A stretch of DNA of 64,000 nucleotides from NCBI GenBank assembly GCA_022747635.1, contig JAKTNV010000009.1:5126064-5190063 (forward strand), read 5' to 3'. The notes under the pieces were generated by a model. That model made no database searches. It saw nothing but the letters and a program-made list of their open reading frames with translations, and was not told the DNA's origin. The position numbers were made by a program, and so were the translations under genes. The stretch is from Hetaerina americana (Eukaryota > Arthropoda > Insecta > Odonata > Calopterygidae). Positions 57,187 through 64,000 of the stretch are shown here, one piece after another. How positions within the stretch are numbered: position 1 is the stretch's first letter; each line of letters opens with the position of its first letter.

Positions 57187-58092
57187 CAGGGACCACGGTC
57201 CACAAGATACGAGTTCATGGCCTGCCCAAAAAAATAAGTAGAATAAATCTGGGGAAAATAATTTATTGAAGATTGAAGTATAAATTGGTTATATTCTTCA
57301 CGAGAGCACCCTTGTGCATCAACACATCGATTTCCGTGCCTCTGCCACGCTTCTGTTAAGCTTCCTGGGCGGAACCAACAGGAATCTCGTCCAGGCACCT
57401 TTTACAAGGCACCTTTTACAAAAATTTCGAACGAAATCGTACTCCAGGGGTTGTACTCAAAGACCCATGTCACGTCACAGGTAATCCATCCTTTCTAAAT
57501 AATTAGGGTCACATTCACCGTGGTCCAAGATGATTGTCACAAAAGCAGTCTTCCGACAGCACCTTCGGGACCATCCGTAACAATGCCATGCACTGTCGTT
57601 TTCTTAATATTGCACTCTTCTGCTAACATTCTGAAACTTGAGGGTGAATTGGAATTGAGCATGTGTTTCACTTTTGGCGAATTTTCATCATCACACTCTG
57701 TTGTTGATGGACATTCCTCGTCGTCAACCTTCCTCTCTACCCTCCCAGAACATCCTGTGCGGAAGCAGAAAACCATCACTTGGGGCATTTCTACATCCCC
57801 ATAAGCATCCTTAACCACGGTCACAGTCTCCGAACCCAATTTTCCAAACTTAATGCAAACTTCTATCGCATTTCATTGCTCCATGGAAAGTGGCATCGTG
57901 AATTGGTGACGTTGCCGTCGAAAAGGGGTCCAAGCTAGCAGCGCCCTGCACACTGTAAACGCCCATTGTTAGCTTACGTGGGTCACGTTGATTTCCCAAG
58001 ATCTCTTTCCATAACCCTACCCCCATCACAAATCACCCCACTCCAGCCATCTGCATTGGTGACAAAAAAAAATATTTTTGGAACCGACCCTG
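57187..58092 (-). mobile_element. Mariner relic (copy G) with probable CAGGG ends
   Basis: Both ends may be marked by TA followed by CAGGG (minus-strand start TACAGGGTCGGTTCC at 58094; left end TACAGGGACCACGGTCC at 57185). Beyond CAGGG the match is weak, so the ends are tentative. The N-terminal transposase remains are at 57884-57537 and a probable C-terminal stub (WQRHGNRCVDAQG) at about 57365-57325; the catalytic middle is missing. Confidence 0.65.
57537..57884 (-). pseudogene. Mariner transposase N-terminus, broken
   Basis: From an ATG at 57884: three codons, an in-frame TGA, then IEVCIKFGKLGSETVTVVKD and AYGDVEMPQVMVF (first helix-turn-helix). DDEECPSTTECDDENSPKVK is the linker, and SSFRMLAEECNIKKTTVHGI the second helix-turn-helix; the frame runs out by 57537. 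The order fits the mariner DNA-binding region, and the wording (GSET...AYGD, EECN...KTTVH) differs from copies D, E and F. It is open for about 110 codons after the stop but lacks any catalytic residue. Confidence 0.75.
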
Positions 58093-58554
58093 TATGCGTG
58101 TAAACTTAAGAAAAAATGCACATAAAAACATAGAAACTAGCTCTCATACGGCCAATGGGCTGCTTCGACGTTGACTCACGAACACATGAACGGGAGGAAA
58201 CTGGAGATTGAAGGGAGGGTCAGGGTTGAGCGGATGGAGAGTGCGCGGCGGGGCAACAATCTGGGATAACAATAGTTGACAATCCTTGCCCACCCACCCC
58301 GAATCCACTTACTTTAAGAGATCTCCCAACTTTCAGCAAATCACTCGCTTTAAATGTGCGCCCATCGACGTCATACACTACGTGCTACATTTAAGTGTTC
58401 ATCCCGAAAACCATTGAAAAAAGATTATTCTCCCTCCACCAATCAAATGGTTTCTGGACCCCAAAAATAAGAAACCGGAAGCAATCTATCTGTGTAACAA
58501 TAACTTCCCCAGAGCATATTAATTTTAATTTATCCTGTAAGACATTTATCCAAC
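58093..58554. other. No gene recognised
   Basis: Mixed DNA between a mariner and an RTE-like LINE. Confidence 0.45.
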
Positions 58555-59520
58555 CTGCAACCTGTACATGTCTCAGACTGCTCAGGTGCGGTTGGGAAAC
58601 GGGGAGTCAGGATGGGCAGTGTTAGGAAGGGGTGTAAGGCAGGGTTGCCCATTATCACCGTTGCTGTTCAACCTGTATGCAGAGGAAATGATCAAAGAGG
58701 CATGGGAAGAACTTGAGGTAGGAATGAAAGTGGGCGGGGAATTCGTAAAATCAGCTAGGTTTGCTGATGACCAAGCTTTAGTTTGTCAGTCAGCCAAGGG
58801 GCTGCAAGCATTGCTGACTGAATTGGAGGTTCAGTGCGACAGGTATGGGATGAGAATCAATATTAATAAAACAAAGGTTATGCGATTTTCTAGAAATAAA
58901 AAGGCCAAGCTTAACATTAAAATAGGAGGGCAAAAACTAGAGCTGGTAGAAGAGTTTAGGTATCTCGGTAGTGTTTTGGACCAACACGGTCAAAGTAGTA
59001 GGGACGTAAGGAGAAGAATTGCGCTAGGCAAAGAGGCTTTGACAAGGAGGAGGGAGTTGATGACAGGGACTTTGAGAAAGGATGTTAAGTAAAAACTTTG
59101 ATATGGAGCGTAGCTATGTACGGTGCGGAAACGTGGTCATTGAAGCAGGAGGATAGATGTAGATTTAAGGCTTTTGAAATGTGGGTGTGGAGAAGAACGG
59201 AGAAGGTGAAATGGACAGAGAAGAAAACAAATGAGGAAGTACTTGGTATGGTGGGCGAAGAGAGGGGTTTGTTGGGAGCAATCCTATGGAGGCAGGAAAA
59301 GTGGATGAAGGGGGTGTTGACCGGCAGTGGGATGTTGAAGACTGTGATAGAGGGTAGAATGTTGGGCAAAAGAGGAAAGGGAAGGAACAGGATAGGGATG
59401 TTGGACGGGATGAAGGGAGGAAGAAAGTACTCAGAGATGAAGAGGGACCTGATATAGAATAGGATGATGGATTTTGCGTTTTGTTGGGGGTAATGAAATG
59501 TTTGTTGGGTAGTTGTGTCC
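58555..59520 (+). mobile_element. RTE-like LINE, best-preserved reverse transcriptase end
   Basis: 5'-truncated at NLYMSQTAQVR. It keeps GRGVRQGCPLSPLLFNLY (about 58631-58680), an intact catalytic FADD at 58760-58771, NKTKVMRFSRN, FRYLGSVLDQHG and the thumb. A loss of about 10 bp at 59089 (compare 22715 on the other strand) creates a stop. The frame resumes at 59098 and continues through MYGAETWSLKQEDR and KKTNEEVLGMVGEERG to GGRKYSEMKRDLI at 59457. The UTR ends CATCCAAAAACCTACA and runs into (TA)n. Too short to be autonomous. Confidence 0.92.
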
Positions 59521-59531
59521 ATCCAAAAACC

Positions 59532-59532
<1 letters not shown>

Positions 59533-59604
<72 letters not shown>
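59533..59604. repeat. (TA)n microsatellite
   Basis: About 72 bp of TA repeat directly after the LINE 3' end, followed by a T run. Confidence 0.95.
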
Positions 59605-59612
<8 letters not shown>

Positions 59613-59621
59613 TTTTATATG

Positions 59622-59898
59622 TATACCCTCATGAATATAGAATATATATAGGCATACACACACGCAATAAGAAGAATAGGGAGAGAGGTATCTTTCGTTA
59701 CTTCGAATAGTCAGAGAGACCTGCTGCCACAAATGAAAAAATACGAAGAAAGGATTCAATCTCATTTTTCTCGGCGTTTTATAGTTCTTATACTCAGCAT
59801 GAATCTCTGTTATATTATTATTATTTTTTCTTATTTCATCCCCCCCACCCCCCACCATTCACGTTCCTCTCCAAGTAATGATTTTCCCTTTCTCTTTG
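59622..59898 (-). repeat. Dispersed repeat R, copy 2
   Basis: Inverted relative of 45183-45475, well conserved. Its open frame on the minus strand (NYKTPRKMRLNPFFVFFHLW) also exists at 45290, but it carries on into unrelated sequence and is not a gene. Confidence 0.8.
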
Positions 59899-60889
59899 AG
59901 TGGGACGAAGGTGTATTCAGCGCGAGAGCAAGCACAGGGCAAGTGTCGGTGGGGTCGTCGTCGAAGGGCTCTTCTCTCGAAAGCAGGGTGATCTCGCGTT
60001 ATCAAGGAGAGAATCTCTCCTCTCAGCAAATCCAGCGCCCCTGCACTCCCACCTTAAGCGCCACCCACCCCTCCTGCATTCACACCCTCCCCCCATCTAA
60101 TTTTAACCCACCCCTCCAAAGGTCCTATTCCGAGGAATCCTGACATCCCCCCTTCTCCTCCCTCCCCTAACCCTATCCTCCCCTCCCTCCTATTCCGTTT
60201 CCCATTTCGAAAAACTCTTTAATATAACCCTTCATAACACCCCCTCCTCCAACCCCTGTTCCCATCCCCTCTCCGGTTTCTTCTCTTGGCTTAATTTTCG
60301 ATCGCAATCTCGGTGTGCAAACCCTCCGCCCCTTCCCCTACCCTCCCTCGCCCTTGCGACCGCTTTTAAATCCCTCCCTGCCCACGACCCTCCGATTGAC
60401 GAAGAAGTCTCGCGGCAGCGCTTCCTCCCCTTTCGCGCGCCTTCTTCCCCGACACGGACGCGGGGCCTCCGCGGTGGGGTTCCGCCCGAAGGGAGAGGGA
60501 CCAGCGCCTGGGGTTTGCGGGGGAGAGGAAAGTGGTTTCCCGCTCGCCTCCCCCGTTTCTGAGACGGCGAGCGGGAAGGGCGTCCGGCCCATTCGGAGAA
60601 CACGCCCACGACCCTTTATTCTGTCTAAGTCTTCTCCTCCGGTTGAATGAAGGCGCGCGCGTGCTGCTTCCGTCCCCGCCGTCACAGATGGCTTTACCAT
60701 TAATGAGAATAGTACTCACGATCTGTGTACAAAAATGTCCACATTCGCAACATTGGTTTGCATAATATTTTACTCATTCATTAGTTGATTTAATCGTTGT
60801 TCAGAATTAAGTCTTCCTCCAGCATTTAGACGGATTTCAACGTCAATTGATAGATTTTTACTACACTCGTAGGTTCATGCGCACCTGTA
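59899..60889. other. GC-rich DNA, no gene recognised
   Basis: 60030-60330 is C/T-rich and 60330-60680 CpG-rich. Long overlapping open frames on both strands are Pro/Arg-rich. It could be a CpG-rich regulatory region; I see no TATA box or initiator pair that would support a promoter call. Confidence 0.4.
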
Positions 60890-61502
60890 CAGGGTAATCT
60901 ATAAAAGTAATGCACATTCTCTGGGGAAGAAGATACGTCCATTTATTGATCGTGCTTGTACAAATGATTGAAATTCCTCACAATACTCTCCCCGCTGCAT
61001 CACTTGCGGAGATGTGTCTGCCACCCCTAAGAAGGCACCCTGAAACTCCTCTCCACGGTCCCCCAATGCTTTCCTTTCCGCTCTCTCGTCAATCGAGGAA
61101 AGTAAAAAAGTCGCGCGGAGCCAAATCGGGAATGTCAGGGGGCTGGGGGCCCTGGTGCTTAGAGCCAGAATATTGGTAACGATGAAGAACATGTGGCTTC
61201 GGGCAGGGTCATGGTGGAGCTTGATCACCGGGGTTGTGTTCCGGATCAGGAAGTTGGTAACGACGAAGGACGTGTTGCTGGGAGCGTGTGGCTTGGCGCT
61301 CCACTGCACTGTGATACTAATTGGAAAAACAAACTTCACGCGGATGCACAGCTTTCTGCACAAACTACTCGGAGCAAACCTGCGACCAGCTGCATTGGAG
61401 GGTCAGACCCCCCATCACATTTCGCGAACGGTTTTACCGCACTGCCATAGTTAGTCGCCGCAAAATAATATAATGCGCATTACTTTCATAATGAACGTGA
61501 AT
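60890..61502 (-). mobile_element. Mariner relic (copy H), C-terminal half
   Basis: The left end reads TA, then CAGGGTAATCTATAAAAG (TA 60888-60889). The right end carries GCATTACTTTCATA on the plus strand near 61477-61490, a shortened inverted match. On the minus strand, LHHDPARSHM (about 61219-61190; normally HDNA..H, with the second catalytic aspartate) is followed by PDIPDLAPRDFF in a shifted frame (normally YSPDLAP.DFF) and a KGKHWGTVEEFQGA-like block. Several frameshifts; the N-terminus is deleted. Its ends differ from the other copies, so this is a further lineage. Confidence 0.75.
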
Positions 61503-61509
61503 ATTTACG

Positions 61510-61645
61510 CCACTGTGATTGTAGATTTGCATGAATTTGTTGGTTTTGCATGTGGTTTTATTCTCTTTTACGGGTGGTGACCTAATAACTCCCGCCACAC
61601 ATCCATGCGTCGGCTTGCGGGGTGATACGTAGGTGCAGATGAACA
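61510..61645 (+). mobile_element. CR1-like LINE 3' end
   Basis: GGTTTTGCATGTGGTTTTAT, ACGGGTGGTGACCTAATAAC, CCCGCCACAC and GGCTTGCGGGGTG, then ACGTAGGTGCAGATG: hairpin and tail, lightly mutated. Confidence 0.85.
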
Positions 61646-63536
61646 ATTTTTAATCATTTTCATCTCTTAAGGCCTTTTCTAGGCCAAGAGTCAGTTATCA
61701 GCCGGTAATCTTTGGAAAGCTGAAACTCATGTGGACAAAAATATGCTAAATACGCAACGGTACAATTTTACCACTCATTTAAACCGGTTTTTCTAATTCA
61801 ATTTTTGTGCTCAAATTTCTAATTCTTTGTGAATCATAGTTAATACGCAAAATTGTAAGTTTACTGTCACTCAATTAAGATTTACGTGGGCGTTTGGCTA
61901 AGAATTGCGTTTTACATTTCATCCTAGCTTCTGCCCGCCTTCAGAGAGGTTCCACTCTCTGTTTCTTCCGCCACCTGATTTACCAAAAGCTCTCCCTTTT
62001 CCCTTTGGCCTTCACAATATCCCTCTTCCCTTCCATACTTCAGACACCCACTTATTCTGCCTTTCAGGATGAAAATAAAAAGACTCAACCATCGATTTAG
62101 AACATCGAATCAGGGCACACTTTAGTTGTCATTTTAATTCGATTAGTTCTGTGGTGGTGTATGCGTTAGAAATGTCTTTTACTCTCTCTAAATTCATAGC
62201 GTAGTAACTACAAAGTAGTTTTAGTGACAAAGGATTGGGATTTGAAGTTTTTGTTAGTATTTATGACATAACACATCCGTTTGTATCTTTGAAAAAAAGT
62301 ATAATTAATATGTATTGCTGAATATTTGGACGATATTATATATTTATGTAATATTCTGCGACAAGGTGTTTATATGCAAAATAAGTATATGATTTTGAAA
62401 CTTGAGAATTGTACTCAAACGTACTTTTGCCCGATCTTGCTATTTGTTTTTCTTCGCGCTCTTCGAGCATGTGCGCATTACTTTTCAGCCTTCCCTCGTA
62501 CATAAAATGTTATTTGAAAAATAAGCCTTAGATTTCAAATTGACAGTTTTTAGATAAATTTCTTCAATAAATGCACAATAAGAAATATAATATCGTTTTC
62601 AATAAAATACACCCTGCTCTATCAATCGGTCAGTAGTATCGCTTACGATTACAAACGTAAATATGTTTCTTGAAGACATATAATTGGAGCAAATGACGTT
62701 AAAAAAGGAATACTGTGATCTCTTTGTCTAACATTTAACCCTTAACAAACATTACTTGAAATAAATCGAAAAGAAGAATGCCATAATTGAATGAAAAAGC
62801 GACTGATCGATTTTGCGAGGAATACAAACAGTTCTTTGCCCAAATGCGGTCTTTTATATCATGCAATAGACCTAATCATGTTTTTCTTTAGCGTAAAATA
62901 TAACGGAATAACATAAAATGTACATCCGCTCACGATTAAACAGAAGCGATTTTTTATTCCGATGTTGTTTTTGACGTGTTGTTTTTGAATGCATGAAAAT
63001 TGTGTTAGCGATTGCAATTAGCAATTTTAGCAGTGCTGACCGTCGCTCTATGGAATAATACCCACAGAAAGAATTCTCCCGGCGAGAACGCCATGGACCA
63101 AACAAATAATCTGCTTCCGCGCAGCCGATTCGAGTCGATGTTTTCCATTTGCTCACTCGTTTGATTGTCGGTCGGATCGCGTGTTTGTGTCACAATCAAT
63201 GTCAAGAGATAAAACTGACAAATCCCGACAAACCGCCGTTGCCAAGGAAATTGATTGAGGTTTATCCAGAGTTATCAGTTATTAGTTAAATTATGACGAA
63301 ATATTTGACGTGGTAATCTTTAACTATTTAAACTTAATCAAACGGTATTAGTTGTTAATGGCAGAGAGAGTTGTTAATCTCGGCCCTCGAATTGTCATTA
63401 GGAAATGAGCCATGGAAAAAAAACTTCATGGAGTTTCATGTGTTGATTTAACACATATTATTTAATTAGTTCAAAGTGAAGATTAAATTAAAAGATGAAG
63501 CTCATTGCCGTAATCTATTAGATTGAAGCTTTCCAT
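61646..63536. other. No gene recognised
   Basis: AT-rich DNA without transposon ends. An open frame at 62872-63156 (minus) has ordinary composition but no known domain. Confidence 0.45.
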
Positions 63537-63780
63537 AGCTTTTCCCACAAACCTCATTCTTTCCCTAGACTTTCCTAATGTTATTATTCTCTTTCTTCAC
63601 TGTCATTTAATTTGAGTACGTGTGTGTATTTATTTGTGTCTGTATTTATGTGTATATATGCATTTATTAATAATTTTTTGCCTAATATAGTATATATATA
63701 GGACGATGTGTTAGATGGAGGAAGGGACCTTGGGTCTCAATTTCGCCCAAATAAAGACCTCTCTCTACTTATCTATAATT
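63537..63780 (+). repeat. Dispersed repeat with AATAAAG-containing end (copy 2)
   Basis: Plus-strand match to 5455-5775. It ends TCAATTTCGCCCAAATAAAG, then a CTCTCTCTACTTATCTATA tail. The AATAAA signal a few bases before a simple tail suggests a retroposed 3' end. Confidence 0.65.
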
Positions 63781-64000
63781 GCGATCCATTTTCGAAAAAA
63801 ATGGTTCATTATAAGTTAAATATATGGCCGGCGGTTCCTTGATTAGTTTATAATTATGGCTGACAAATTAAGATCAGGGTAGTAGACTTGAAATCAAGTC
63901 TCAATCGAAATAAATTTTAGCAGAATCACTTTAGGAATTATTTAGATTTGAACGATATTTATTGGTAGACTAAATTATATTATAGTGATGTTTCTTGAAT

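Noticed and set aside
60232..60719. Several overlapping frames suggesting a GC-rich exon
   Set aside because: All frames are open because of CpG-rich sequence; no start, splice site or domain stands out.
1..64000. CRISPR arrays, bacterial operons, rRNA genes or long terminal repeats
   Set aside because: No regularly spaced short repeats, no gene-dense coding, no rRNA blocks, and no direct repeat pair flanking a gag-pol region were seen.

Overview
The window looks like intergenic or intronic DNA of an animal, most probably an arthropod (insect-like). No stretch could be assigned to a host protein-coding gene. There are no operons, ribosome-binding sites, rRNA genes or CRISPR arrays. What can be recognised is a dense mixture of decayed transposable elements in AT-rich DNA, with long (TA)n microsatellites and several strand-asymmetric GC-rich patches. 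Mariner diversity, two LINE lineages and tRNA-derived SINEs with TA tails fit an arthropod; the species cannot be read from the sequence.

Four element classes carry most of the signal. (1) Mariner-type DNA transposons: nine internally deleted relics (224-790, 6880-7835, 8640-9050, 29999-30610, 32671-33367, 48517-49269, 54937-55498, 57187-58092, 60890-61502) from several lineages. Several keep terminal inverted repeats and TA target sites. (2) A CR1/jockey-like LINE group: more than twenty 5'-truncated copies. Many end in the same GC-rich hairpin followed by TGTAGA repeats; the longest, 26235-27425 on the minus strand, keeps much of the reverse transcriptase. (3) An RTE/BovB-like LINE (APE endonuclease plus reverse transcriptase): eight copies. 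The fullest is 14890-17695 (minus); the best-kept reverse transcriptase is 58555-59520 (plus). (4) SINEs: a tRNA-Ser-like family with a TA-rich tail (five copies) and one SINE of another family with a GACGTTAAA core.

Layout. 0-10 kb: mariner relics, a SINE, and two foldback structures between (TA)n tracts, one a near-perfect 283-bp-arm palindrome. 10-20 kb: LINE fragments, a SINE and the fullest RTE-like LINE, whose 5' end is fused to a SINE. 20-30 kb: CR1-like fragments and a second rearranged RTE-like LINE. 30-41 kb: CR1-like tails, mariner relics, a tRNA-like sequence and small hairpins. 41-49 kb: three RTE-like copies, SINEs, (TA)n tracts, and a mariner with perfect 33-bp ends nested in another LINE. 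49-64 kb: GC-rich asymmetric DNA, CR1-like copies, three mariner relics and the best RTE-like reverse transcriptase.

No genes here work together as a pathway. The biology is transposon demography: nested insertions, repeated insertion at (TA)n tracts, internal deletion of mariners, and inverted repeats that could form long hairpins. All similarities were judged by eye; no database search was run.
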